Assembly (NCBI GenBank): GCA_937936785.1
Contig: CALDDQ010000003.1
Span: forward strand, 1 to 64,000
From: an uncultured Endomicrobiia bacterium
GTDB taxonomy: Bacteria; Elusimicrobiota; Endomicrobiia; DTEH01
Direction: 5' to 3'
DNA length: 64,000 nucleotides
Below the pieces are notes generated by a model. It searched no databases. It was given only the letters and a program-made list of their open reading frames with translations, and had not been told where the DNA came from. Every line of letters starts with the position of its first letter. Within the stretch, counting starts at the first letter, position 1. Shown here piece by piece: positions 8,252-18,227 of this stretch. Position numbers and translations under genes: made by a program.

Positions 8252-8876
8252 TAATTATAAGCTTCTATTATTGTTGTTAGTTTTGTTAGATTTTTGTTTA
8301 CCACTATATATTTTTGCAGATGTAAATCAAGATATAAATTTTTTAAAACACAATTTCTATGTTGGTTTTGAAGTTTCTGAGCTATTGCAAAATAATTTCA
8401 CGGATTTTGGAAATAAAAATTTTACTTTTTTTCTTGGACAGAAATTTTGGTTCAAAAATTTACAAAACTTTGGCTATCGTTTTTTATTAATAAATGTTGA
8501 CTTGTCATCAGAACATCTAAAAGAAAATAATTTTATCAAAGGTGATAAGTCGGGACTAACAGGAAATCTTATTGCAAGCAGAATTTATCTTGATTGGTAT
8601 ATAGCAAGAAAAAAACTGTTGTTTACAAGCATTTATCCAATATTTAGTACAGGTTTTGGTTTTAATAAGAACGTTGTTACAAATAAAGAAATTTATGATT
8701 TTAGAGGAATTACACTAAATATAGGATTTCGTTTGCAGAACGAATTTTTTGAGAGAATATTTATTGAATTTCCTGTTGTTGATACTTTTGTATATCTATG
8801 GAAAAACAGAAATGCAAAAGGTAATATTGATAATACACTAATTGATTATCCAGAATGGGGCATGATCTTTTTGTAG
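8229..8876 (+). CDS. Secreted protein of unknown function, possible small beta-barrel
   Basis: A 215-aa protein not recognised as a known family. It begins with a short basic stretch, a leucine-rich hydrophobic core (LLLLLLVLLDFCLPLYIFA) and a plausible cleavage site after IFADV, so it should be exported. The mature part alternates polar and aromatic or hydrophobic residues (LGQKFWFKN, NIGFRLQNEF), as in outer-membrane or periplasmic beta proteins. The gene overlaps the end of truB by 23 bp. No partner gene suggests a function. Confidence 0.6.
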   Translation: MTIRVFYSNYKLLLLLLVLLDFCLPLYIFADVNQDINFLKHNFYVGFEVSELLQNNFTDFGNKNFTFFLGQKFWFKNLQNFGYRFLLINVDLSSEHLKENNFIKGDKSGLTGNLIASRIYLDWYIARKKLLFTSIYPIFSTGFGFNKNVVTNKEIYDFRGITLNIGFRLQNEFFERIFIEFPVVDTFVYLWKNRNAKGNIDNTLIDYPEWGMIFL

Positions 8877-9391
8877 ATAAATCTTGGTGTAAAATTTTTT
8901 TGGTAACATAGACTAATTATATGAATATATTTTAATTTAATACTAAAAAATTTTTATTATGAAAAATAAAAATTCATATTTTAGAAAATTTTTATTTATT
9001 TTCCATCTTATTCTATTTTTTAAAATATGTTTTTTCACATAGATTTTTGGACGCAGGATTATTATGAGATGGAAGTTCTTTTGCAGTACTTGTTCATACA
9101 AAATTTTTAACAAAGTAAGTGTCTTAACACAAGTCTGATACAAAACAAAAGGATATATGACTGGCAAGACAACAAAAAAGAGTGTTATAGGTTATTTTGG
9201 TTTAAATTATAATATTAGTGGTAATTGATATACTAAAAAATAAACAAATTCCTTACAAAAAAAATAAGATAAACATTTAGTTAATATATTTTTTCATTCA
9301 ATATTTTAAAAAAAATAATTTTAATTTTTTTTATAACAACTTTTATAATTTTATTGAATTACAAAACTAAATTTTAGTATATTAGAAAATT
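8877..9391. other. Gene-poor stretch with possible relic of a secreted protein gene
   Basis: No intact gene is visible. An ATG at 8959 opens a 27-codon frame resembling a signal peptide (basic start, then FLFIFHLILFF) that stops at 9040. Shifting frame by one base continues as HIDFWTQDYYEMEV and further open sequence broken by a stop codon near 9109. This looks like a decayed gene but could be chance in AT-rich DNA. The far end contains the promoter of the HPS-RraA gene. Confidence 0.3.
9354..9383 (+). promoter_or_regulatory. Putative promoter abutting the HPS-RraA start codon
   Basis: TTGAAT (9354-9359), an 18-bp spacer and TATATT (9378-9383). Only 8 bases separate the -10 from the ATG at 9392, so a normally spaced start site would yield a leaderless or 1-2-nt-leader mRNA. 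No Shine-Dalgarno is present. Confidence 0.45.
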
Positions 9392-10687
9392 ATGAAATAT
9401 CCATTACTGCAGATAGCTTTAGATTTTATAGATTTACCACGAGCTGTTGTTGTTGCAAAAGAAGCGATAAATGCCGGAGCTGATATTATAGAAATTGGTA
9501 CCCCATTAATAAAATCTGAAGGAATGAATGCTATAAGAAAAATTCGTTCTGAAATACATAAAAATATTAAAATTGTAGCAGATATGAAAACTATGGATGT
9601 TGGACGAATTGAGGTAGAAATGGCAGCAAAATCTGGAGCTGATATTGTAGGAATTTTAGGTGTTTCAAACATTGAAACAATAAAAGAATCAATCAATGCA
9701 GCAAAAAATTATGGTTGCGAAATTGTTGTTGATATGATTGAAGTTAAAGATTTAATAAAAAAAGTTAAAGAAATTGAAAGATTGAAACCAAATTATTTCG
9801 GTATTCATATTCCAATCGATGAACAAATGAAAGGAAAAATTAGTTTTCATCAATTAAAACTAATAAAATCAATTACCAAAATTCCTATTTCTATTGCCGG
9901 TGGTATAAATTCGGAAACTGTAGTTGATGCAATTAGGTTCGGAGCAGATATTGTAGTTGTTGGAGGTGCTGTTACTAAATCAGAGAATGTTTCAAAATCA
10001 GTAAAAGAAATAAAATTAGCAATGATAAAAAAAGTAAAAATTAAAACTACACTTTATAAACGTGTTTTTGAAGAAAAAAATATAAGAAAAGTTTTAAATA
10101 AAGTATCCACAGCAAACATTTCTGATGCTATGCACCGCGAATCACCTATTTTAAAATTGAAACCTATTGTAGAAAACATAAAACTTATCGGACCGGTTGT
10201 AACTGTTAGAACATATCCTGGTGATTGGGCAAAACCTGTCCAAGCAATTGATTTTGCAAATAAAGGTGATGTAATAATTATTAACGCAGGAGGAGTGGCA
10301 CCGGCAGTTTGGGGTGAATTAGCGACAAATTCTGCATTAAAGAAAAAAATTGCTGGTGTTGTAATTTGGGGTGGGATACGAGACACACAAGAAATTAAAA
10401 AACTAAATTTTCCTGCATTTGCAAGTGTTATCACACCACAGGCTGGTGAACCAAAAGGTTTTGGTGAAATAAATGTCCCAATTACAATTTCTGAAAAAAA
10501 AATTTTTCCTGGTGATTGGGTTGTAGGAGACTGCGATGGAATAATTGTAATTCCAAAAGATGAAGTGGTAGAAATTGCAAACCGTGCTATGGATGTATTA
10601 GAACGTGAAAACCGTCTAAGAAAAGAAATATATGATGGATCAACATTAGCACAAACTGCTTATTTAAGCAAATGGGAAAAAAAATGA
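9392..10687 (+). CDS. Fusion of 3-hexulose-6-phosphate synthase and RraA-like domain
   Basis: A 431-aa two-domain protein. Residues 1 to about 205 are an OMP-decarboxylase-superfamily barrel (LQIALDF, IEIGTPLIKSEG, ADMKTMD, SIAGGIN, VVGGAVT), matching hexulose-6-phosphate synthase. Residues from about 225 to the end match the RraA/HMG-aldolase fold (GDVIIINAGG, VIWGGIRDT, GDWVVGDCDG). HPS condenses formaldehyde with ribulose 5-phosphate; in organisms lacking the oxidative pentose phosphate route, the reverse reaction supplies ribulose 5-phosphate. The RraA half may be an aldolase or decarboxylase rather than an RNase E regulator. No phosphohexuloisomerase gene is nearby. The last bases overlap the next start (ATGA). 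Confidence 0.88.
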   Translation: MKYPLLQIALDFIDLPRAVVVAKEAINAGADIIEIGTPLIKSEGMNAIRKIRSEIHKNIKIVADMKTMDVGRIEVEMAAKSGADIVGILGVSNIETIKESINAAKNYGCEIVVDMIEVKDLIKKVKEIERLKPNYFGIHIPIDEQMKGKISFHQLKLIKSITKIPISIAGGINSETVVDAIRFGADIVVVGGAVTKSENVSKSVKEIKLAMIKKVKIKTTLYKRVFEEKNIRKVLNKVSTANISDAMHRESPILKLKPIVENIKLIGPVVTVRTYPGDWAKPVQAIDFANKGDVIIINAGGVAPAVWGELATNSALKKKIAGVVIWGGIRDTQEIKKLNFPAFASVITPQAGEPKGFGEINVPITISEKKIFPGDWVVGDCDGIIVIPKDEVVEIANRAMDVLERENRLRKEIYDGSTLAQTAYLSKWEKK

Positions 10688-11748
10688 ACTCTTTTATTCC
10701 AACAAAATATTCTACTATGATTGGAAGTCTACCACATAAAGATCCAAAAAAAGCTGTTGAATTAGTATTAGAAAGTTTAAATCTACCAACATGGCCACAG
10801 TTGCCTAAAATAAGTTTTTTAGAACAAATGCATGTTCAATACACAGAAAATTTTCCTGGGATAAAAATTGATAAACAAAATGAAAAAATTTGGGTTGATA
10901 TGGAAAAATTCAATAATGAAGTAATAGATTTTTTTCAGAATTTTATTGATAATAAAACAGACTATTTTGCAATATCAACAAATTATGCCATTGGATTTTA
11001 TGAATTTATTAATCAGTTGATAAGTTTAAGAAATAAAATTTTATCAGTAAAATTACAAACTATAGGTCCAATAACTTTTGGATTAACATTAAAAGACCAG
11101 AATGGTAAAGCTATTTTGTATGATGCACAAGTTAAGGATACTGTAATAAAAAATGTTGTAATGAAATCTATTTGGCAAATAAAACAAGTTTTAAACGCAA
11201 TACCGGAAACAAAAAAAATTTTTCTTTTTCTTGACGAACCTTATTTAGCTGCATACGGTTCTGCATTCACAGCAATTTCTATGAATGATGTAAAAGAAAT
11301 TTTGTCAAACACAATTTTAGAAATAAAAAATCAACTTTTAATTTTGTCACTTTATGACAAGTTTAATTTGTCAATAGGAATTCATTGTTGTGCAAATACC
11401 GATTGGGGAATAATATCAACCTTGGACTTAGACATTTTATCATTTGATGCACACGATTTTTTCAACGATTTTGTTTTATACTCAGAAAATATTATTAAAT
11501 TTATAAATGATGGCAAACAAATTGCTTGGGGTATAGTACCTAATAATAAAAATATTGATGTAGAAAATATAACAAGTTTATTAGAAAGTTTAAATAATAA
11601 TATTTTATTTTTTGAAAAAAAAGGTGTAGATAAAACTAAACTTTTAAACAATATCATACTAACACCTCAATGCGGATTAGGAAATGCAACTGAAGAAGTT
11701 GCTAAAAAAGTTTTGAAAACCTGTAGTGATATAATTAGTACCTTATAA
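10684..11748 (+). CDS. MetE-like (cobalamin-independent methionine synthase family) protein
   Basis: Start chosen at the ATG overlapping the previous stop (ATGA coupling); another ATG lies 12 bp upstream. About 354 aa, close to the length of the catalytic half of MetE and of the UROD/MetE-like single-domain proteins. Visible family traits are the opening STMIGSLPHKDP, the FLDEPYLAAYGS strand, the zinc-ligand-like SIGIHCCANTDW motif, LDILSFDAHDF and the closing ILTPQCGLGN. It probably transfers a methyl group using zinc-activated thiol chemistry, but whether the product is methionine is uncertain because the N-terminal MetE domain is absent. It is translationally coupled to the HPS-RraA fusion. 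Confidence 0.78.
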   Translation: MNSFIPTKYSTMIGSLPHKDPKKAVELVLESLNLPTWPQLPKISFLEQMHVQYTENFPGIKIDKQNEKIWVDMEKFNNEVIDFFQNFIDNKTDYFAISTNYAIGFYEFINQLISLRNKILSVKLQTIGPITFGLTLKDQNGKAILYDAQVKDTVIKNVVMKSIWQIKQVLNAIPETKKIFLFLDEPYLAAYGSAFTAISMNDVKEILSNTILEIKNQLLILSLYDKFNLSIGIHCCANTDWGIISTLDLDILSFDAHDFFNDFVLYSENIIKFINDGKQIAWGIVPNNKNIDVENITSLLESLNNNILFFEKKGVDKTKLLNNIILTPQCGLGNATEEVAKKVLKTCSDIISTL

Positions 11749-11775
11749 AATTTTTTATATAAAATCATAGAAATT

Positions 11776-12348
11776 ATGATACTCAAAGAATTAGTAAAAG
11801 AAAGGTTTAGTTGTAGGAAATATTTAAATCAACCTGTTGAGAAAGAAAAAATTTTACAATGTTTAGAATCAGCACGGTTATCTCCATCAGCGTGCAATGC
11901 TCAACCATGGAAATTTATTGTTGTAGATGATCCTGTTTTAAAACAAAATGTTGCACAAGAAGCTACTTCAGGAATTTATAAAATAAGCAAATTTTTGTAT
12001 AATGCACCTGTTATAATTATAGTTTTAGCTGATAAGGGAAGTTTTTTATCACTGGCTGGGTCATTAGTTCGCAATACACGATTTTATTTAGTTGACATTG
12101 GTATTGTTTGCCAACAATTAATTTTACAAGCAACAGAGTTAGGATTAGGCACATGTTATGTTGGGTGGTTTAATGAAAAACCATTAAAAAAAATGTTTAA
12201 TATACCAAAAAATGTAGAAATACCATTATTAATTTGCATAGGATATCCGGAGGAAAATTATAAACAAAAAGATCCTATACGACGTCACGCAGGTTCTGAA
12301 ACAAGAAAAAAAATTGATGAAATAGTATTTTTTAACGAATATAAATAA
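11776..12348 (+). CDS. Nitroreductase family FMN oxidoreductase
   Basis: A 190-aa protein with the family opening VKERFSCRKYLNQPVEKEKI, the FMN-phosphate-binding SARLSPSACNAQPWKF and the late glycine-rich ATELGLGTCYVGWF stretch. These proteins form homodimers that bind FMN and use NAD(P)H to reduce nitro compounds, quinones or flavins. The physiological substrate cannot be told from the sequence. It is short but complete for this subgroup. It starts 27 bp after the MetE-like gene. Confidence 0.88.
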   Translation: MILKELVKERFSCRKYLNQPVEKEKILQCLESARLSPSACNAQPWKFIVVDDPVLKQNVAQEATSGIYKISKFLYNAPVIIIVLADKGSFLSLAGSLVRNTRFYLVDIGIVCQQLILQATELGLGTCYVGWFNEKPLKKMFNIPKNVEIPLLICIGYPEENYKQKDPIRRHAGSETRKKIDEIVFFNEYK

Positions 12349-12435
12349 TAATTTTCTCATAATCTTATTCATCTAACAACTAAAAATTTATTAAATTTAA
12401 CAGTTTTTTTAATTACATACTACTAACAAAAAATA

Positions 12436-13704
12436 ATGACACATAGTTCAATTGCAATTATAATTTTTATTTTAGCATATGTTTTATTTGTAATTTTACC
12501 TAATGGAAGAACTTTAATTTCAATACTAGCAGGCTCATTACTAATTATTACTGGAACTATACCTTTAAATAAGACATTAAGTGTAATTAACTGGAATGTT
12601 ATGGGAATTTTTGTTGGCACACTTGTTGTTGCAGATATTTTCATAGAAAGCAAAGTTCCTGCTTATATTGCAGAAATTATTGTTGACAAATCAAAAAGTT
12701 CTGCCTGGGCAATATTATTGATCTGTGCGTTAACAGGCTTCATTTCTGCTTTTGTAGAAAATGTTGCGACTGTACTAATTGTGGCACCAGTGGCATTGGC
12801 TTTAGCTAAAAAGTTAAATATTAATCCAAAAAAAATTATGATATCTATTGCCATATCAAGTAATTTACAAGGTGCTGCAACATTAATTGGCGATCCACCA
12901 AGTATGTTGTTAGGCGGATTTGCTAAAATGACATTTTTTGATTTTTTTTTCTACAATGGTAAACCAAGCATTTTTTTTGCAGTAGAGATTGGAGCTATAG
13001 CATCATTTACTGTTTTATATTTTATTTTTAAAAACCAAAAAGAAAAAGTTCAAGTATTGCCTATAGAAAAAGTTGTATCCTGGACACCAACAATAATACT
13101 TATCATGCTAATATTTTTTTTAGCTTTAACTTCATTTTTTGATACTGGATTTTCTTATATGGCAGGAATAATTTGTTTAGTGTTTGGGTTTATATCTATA
13201 TTATGGAAAAAATTTGTCTTTAAAAAAAATATTGTTGAAGGATTGAAAAATCTTGATTGGGAGACGACTTTTTTTTTAGTTGGGATATTCATTTTGGTTG
13301 GAAGTTTAACTATCACAGGATGGATTGAAAATATATCTAGTTATCTATCAGTAATTATTGGTACAAATATATTTTTTGGCTATACTTTAATTGTTTTTAT
13401 GTCTATAATATTTTCTGCTTTTGTGGATAATGTTCCATTTTTAGCAGCGATGCTACCTATAGGTATCTCTATAGGACAAAAACTTAATGTTGCTCCTTCG
13501 CTATTCTTATTTGGATTATTAATAGGATCTAGTTTAGGTGGAAATATTACACCAATTGGTGCTTCAGCTAATATTGTTGCATGTGGGTTATTAAAAAAAG
13601 AAGGCTATAATATAACTTTTAAAGAATTTGGAAAAATTGGAATTCCATTTACAACTGCTGCAGTAATTGTGGCATATTTATTTGTTTGGTTTGTGTGGAA
13701 ATAA
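12436..13704 (+). CDS. ArsB/SLC13-type ion transporter
   Basis: A 422-aa integral membrane protein with about 10-12 hydrophobic segments. It shows the two internal repeat signatures of the ion-transporter superfamily: FVENVATVLIVAPVALALAKK with IGDPPSMLLGG, and later FVDNVPFLAAMLPIG with GGNITPIGASANIV. These paired Asn/Pro loops are characteristic of ArsB, NhaD, CitM and P-protein transporters. The substrate could be arsenite, Na+/H+ or a dicarboxylate; no ars genes are nearby, so arsenic efflux is not supported. It appears monocistronic. Confidence 0.85.
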   Translation: MTHSSIAIIIFILAYVLFVILPNGRTLISILAGSLLIITGTIPLNKTLSVINWNVMGIFVGTLVVADIFIESKVPAYIAEIIVDKSKSSAWAILLICALTGFISAFVENVATVLIVAPVALALAKKLNINPKKIMISIAISSNLQGAATLIGDPPSMLLGGFAKMTFFDFFFYNGKPSIFFAVEIGAIASFTVLYFIFKNQKEKVQVLPIEKVVSWTPTIILIMLIFFLALTSFFDTGFSYMAGIICLVFGFISILWKKFVFKKNIVEGLKNLDWETTFFLVGIFILVGSLTITGWIENISSYLSVIIGTNIFFGYTLIVFMSIIFSAFVDNVPFLAAMLPIGISIGQKLNVAPSLFLFGLLIGSSLGGNITPIGASANIVACGLLKKEGYNITFKEFGKIGIPFTTAAVIVAYLFVWFVWK

Positions 13705-13785
13705 TTATATTTATCTGGTTGCATATATGTATCTGGTTGAAAACTTTAATTAGATAAAAAAATTTCAATATTATTAACCATAATA

Positions 13786-13814
13786 TTGACAATAACAAAT
13801 AAATTTTATATTTT
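13786..13814 (+). promoter_or_regulatory. Putative groESL promoter
   Basis: A consensus TTGACA (13786-13791) is followed after 17 bp by TATTTT (13809-13814), or after 15 bp by TATATT. No CIRCE operator (TTAGCACTC repeat) is present in the leader. An interrupted inverted repeat TTTAGTG (13832-13838) and CACTAAA (13883-13889) lies between promoter and gene and could be a different regulatory site. Confidence 0.45.
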
Positions 13815-13930
13815 AATGAAACTTTTTTGGATTTAGTGCATCTATAATAATTAGTTATATCTACTCTGTTTGTCTAATGGCACACTAAATAAAAAAAATT
13901 TATAAATAATAAAGGAGGAGGTGAAACTGT

Positions 13931-14218
13931 ATGAAAGTTAGACCGTTAGGAGACAGAATAATAGTAAAACCTATAGAAGAACAAGAAGTAAAGAAGGGTA
14001 ATATAATAATCCCAGACACAGCAAAAGAAAAACCACAACAGGGTGAAGTAATTGCTGTAGGTAAAGGTAAAATAACCGACGATGGGAAAGTTTTACCTGT
14101 GGAAGTAAAAGTTGGAGATAAAGTTTTGTATGGCAAATACTCTGGGACAGAGATAAAAATAGATGGGAAAGAACATTTGATTTTACATCAAGATGATATT
14201 TTGGGAATAATTGAATAA
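13931..14218 (+). CDS. groES: Co-chaperonin GroES
   Basis: A 95-aa protein of the typical Hsp10 length with the family start [14 protein letters not shown], the mobile loop region ([16 protein letters not shown]) and the closing [13 protein letters not shown]. It caps the GroEL cavity during assisted folding. A strong GGAGGAGG ribosome-binding site precedes it, unusual in this window where many genes lack one, consistent with high expression. It is followed by groEL in the conserved order. Confidence 0.98.
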   Translation: MKVRPLGDRIIVKPIEEQEVKKGNIIIPDTAKEKPQQGEVIAVGKGKITDDGKVLPVEVKVGDKVLYGKYSGTEIKIDGKEHLILHQDDILGIIE

Positions 14219-14267
14219 TTTAGTAATTGACAAAAAAAAGAAAACACTTTTTCAAGGAGGTGTATAA

Positions 14268-15893
<1,626 letters not shown>

Positions 15894-15916
15894 AAATTAA
15901 AACAACAAAGAAGACA

Positions 15917-15961
15917 AAGGCGTCTTTATTTCCTTATTTGGAGTAAAGGCGCCTTTTTTTA
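15917..15961 (+). terminator. Rho-independent terminator of groESL
   Basis: AAGGCGTCTTTA (from 15917) pairs with TAAAGGCGCCTT (ending 15955) with one G-T wobble, and a TTTCC/GGAG segment extends the stem inward. A run of eight Ts follows. This is one of the two strongest terminators in the window. Confidence 0.9.
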
Positions 15962-15992
15962 TTAAATAAATTTATTTCATTTATTATAAGTT

Positions 15993-16733
15993 ATGAATTA
16001 TAAAAATATATCAAATAAAATTGTTAATTGGCTAAAGTTACAATTAAAAGTTTCTAATACAAAAGGGTTTGTAGTTGGATTAAGTGGAGGTGTAGATTCT
16101 TCTGTAGTAGCAGTTTTAAGTAAAAAAGCTGCTAATAGGAATGTTTTAGGAATAATTATGCCGTGTGATTCTAACCCTGAAGATTTAAAAGATGCTTTGT
16201 TAGTTGCAAAAAAATATAAAATAAAAACTAAAATAATAGATTTGTCTAAAATATTTAATTTATTGTCTAAAACACTAAATTTTAGTAAGTCATCAAAAAA
16301 TCTTGCAATTGTAAATATTAAACCAAGATTGAGAATGTTAACTTTATATTATTTCGCAAATAAGAATAATTATCTTGTAGTAGGAACAGGAAATAAAAGT
16401 GAATTAACAATTGGGTATTTTACAAAATATGGTGATGGAGGGGTAGATATTCTACCAATTGGTGGTTTGCTAAAAACGCAAGTATGGGAACTTGCTAAAT
16501 ATTTAAATTTACCTAAAAAAATTATAAAAAAAACTCCCTCAGCAGGACTGTGGTATGGACAAACTGATGAAGATGAAATTGGAATAACATATAAAAATTT
16601 GGATGAAACAATTACTCTCTTAGAAAAAAATAAAAAAAATTTTTGTAATAAAAAAATTTTATCTAAAATAAACTCTGCAATAAAAAAAACTTCACATAAA
16701 TTGTCTATACCAAAAGTTTTTAATATTAAATAA
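15993..16733 (+). CDS. nadE: Ammonia-dependent NAD+ synthetase
   Basis: A 246-aa protein with the adenylation P-loop GLSGGVDSSVVAVL near residue 30. It also has the deamido-NAD-binding GTGNKSELTIGYFTKYGDGGVDILPIG block and the TPSAGLWYGQTDEDEIG motif. The N-terminal glutaminase domain of long NadE proteins is absent, so ammonia is the nitrogen source. It makes NAD+ from nicotinic acid adenine dinucleotide. It stands alone between the groESL terminator and the miaB operon promoter. Confidence 0.95.
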   Translation: MNYKNISNKIVNWLKLQLKVSNTKGFVVGLSGGVDSSVVAVLSKKAANRNVLGIIMPCDSNPEDLKDALLVAKKYKIKTKIIDLSKIFNLLSKTLNFSKSSKNLAIVNIKPRLRMLTLYYFANKNNYLVVGTGNKSELTIGYFTKYGDGGVDILPIGGLLKTQVWELAKYLNLPKKIIKKTPSAGLWYGQTDEDEIGITYKNLDETITLLEKNKKNFCNKKILSKINSAIKKTSHKLSIPKVFNIK

Positions 16734-16819
16734 CAACATATTATTATAATTTTATGATATTTGTGACAACTTTTCAATGCTAAAAATATTAATTTTAACA
16801 TTAGTAATCTTATTAAAAA

Positions 16820-16848
16820 TTGACCTTTAAAAACTATTTTTATATAAG
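16820..16848 (+). promoter_or_regulatory. Putative promoter of the miaB-mutS-mutL operon
   Basis: TTGACC (16820-16825), 17-bp spacer, TATAAG (16843-16848). The inverted repeat AAGATT-AA-AATCTT (16846-16859) overlaps the expected start site and may be an operator. Confidence 0.4.
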
Positions 16849-16887
16849 ATTAAAATCTTAAAACAAAAAATAATTTTTATAAAAAAC

Positions 16888-18177
16888 ATGAAATTTTTTA
16901 TCCGAACTTTTGGTTGTCAGATGAACATTAGCGACTCTAAAAAAATTGAATCAATATTATTATCAAATCCAAATTTTTCTTTGGCAGAAAATATCAATAA
17001 TGCAAATCTTGTGATAGTAAACACATGTTCTGTAAGAAAACATGCAGAAGAACGTGTAGAATCATTTGTTGGAGAACTAAAGAAATATAAAATCCAAAAC
17101 CCAAAACTAAAGATTATTATTGTAGGTTGTTATGCTCAAAAGTCAAAGTTAGAACTTAAAAAAAAATTTTCTTACATTGATAATTTTATTGGAACTTTAG
17201 AATATGATTATTTACCAGAAATTTTGTCAAAAATATTAAAAACACCTATTAAAAAAAATAAATTTTTAAAAACTAAAACACACAATATTTCTGCTTTCGT
17301 ACCAGTAATGACCGGGTGTAATAATTATTGTTCATACTGCATTGTCCCTTATGTTCGTGGAAAAGAATGTTCTAGAACTGTAGAAGAAATCTTAAGTGAA
17401 GTCAAATATCTACTAAATTCTGGAGTTAAAGAAATTATTTTGTTAGGACAAAATGTTAATTCATATAGAGGTGAAAATTCAAAAAATCAATACTTAAACT
17501 TTGCTCAACTTTTAGAAAAAATCGCTACCATTTATACAAAAAATAAATTCTGGATTAGGTTTATGACAAATCATCCAAAAGATATGAATGAAGAGATTGT
17601 TTCTACAATAAAAAAATATCCAAACATATGTCATCACATTCATTTGCCACTACAATCTGGTTCAGATAAAATTTTAAAATTAATGAATAGAAAATATACT
17701 TCAAAAAAATATTATAATTTAATAAAACTTATACGTAAAAAAATTCCAGATATTGCAATTACTACAGATTTAATTGTAGGTTTTCCTAAAGAATCTGAAC
17801 GAGATTTTATGAAAACTTATAATATGGTAAAAAAAATACAGTTTGATTCTGCATTTGTATTCAAGTATTCTGCAAGAGATGGTACTAAAGCTTCAAAACT
17901 AAAAGATACTGTTGATAAAAATACAAAACAATACCGCCATTATAAACTTTTATCTTTGTGTGAAACTATTGCAAAAAAAGTTAATTCCAAGTATATAAAT
18001 AAAGAAATAGAAGTTCTAGTAACAGGCTATGATTTAAAACAAGGTTATATTGCAAAAACTTTTACAAATAAAACTATAAATATCAAAAATTTTTCTAACA
18101 AAAAAATCAACCCCGGATTTGTAAAAGTAAGAATTTTAGAAACAAAAAAACATAATTTAATCGGAAAAATAATTTAG
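16888..18177 (+). CDS. miaB: tRNA-2-methylthio-N6-dimethylallyladenosine synthase MiaB
   Basis: A 429-aa radical-SAM methylthiotransferase. The N-terminal UPF0004 domain has its three cysteines (FGCQMN, NTCSVR, VGCYAQ). The radical-SAM cluster motif is CNNYCSYC with the following VPYVRG, and IHLPLQSGSDKIL is present. The C-terminal part fits a TRAM RNA-binding domain. It adds a methylthio group to i6A37 of tRNAs decoding UNN codons. The prenyl donor enzyme MiaA is encoded in the same run (23051), so both steps of ms2i6A formation are linked here. No Shine-Dalgarno is visible. Confidence 0.95.
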   Translation: MKFFIRTFGCQMNISDSKKIESILLSNPNFSLAENINNANLVIVNTCSVRKHAEERVESFVGELKKYKIQNPKLKIIIVGCYAQKSKLELKKKFSYIDNFIGTLEYDYLPEILSKILKTPIKKNKFLKTKTHNISAFVPVMTGCNNYCSYCIVPYVRGKECSRTVEEILSEVKYLLNSGVKEIILLGQNVNSYRGENSKNQYLNFAQLLEKIATIYTKNKFWIRFMTNHPKDMNEEIVSTIKKYPNICHHIHLPLQSGSDKILKLMNRKYTSKKYYNLIKLIRKKIPDIAITTDLIVGFPKESERDFMKTYNMVKKIQFDSAFVFKYSARDGTKASKLKDTVDKNTKQYRHYKLLSLCETIAKKVNSKYINKEIEVLVTGYDLKQGYIAKTFTNKTINIKNFSNKKINPGFVKVRILETKKHNLIGKII

Positions 18178-18227
18178 TTCAACATAATTTTACTAAAAGG
18201 TAAATAGACAAGATTTCTATAAAATTT

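Noticed and set aside
13832-13889. CIRCE-type heat-shock operator before groES
   Set aside because: The inverted repeat TTTAGTG/CACTAAA has about 44 bases between its arms and does not match TTAGCACTC-N9-GAGTGCTAA.
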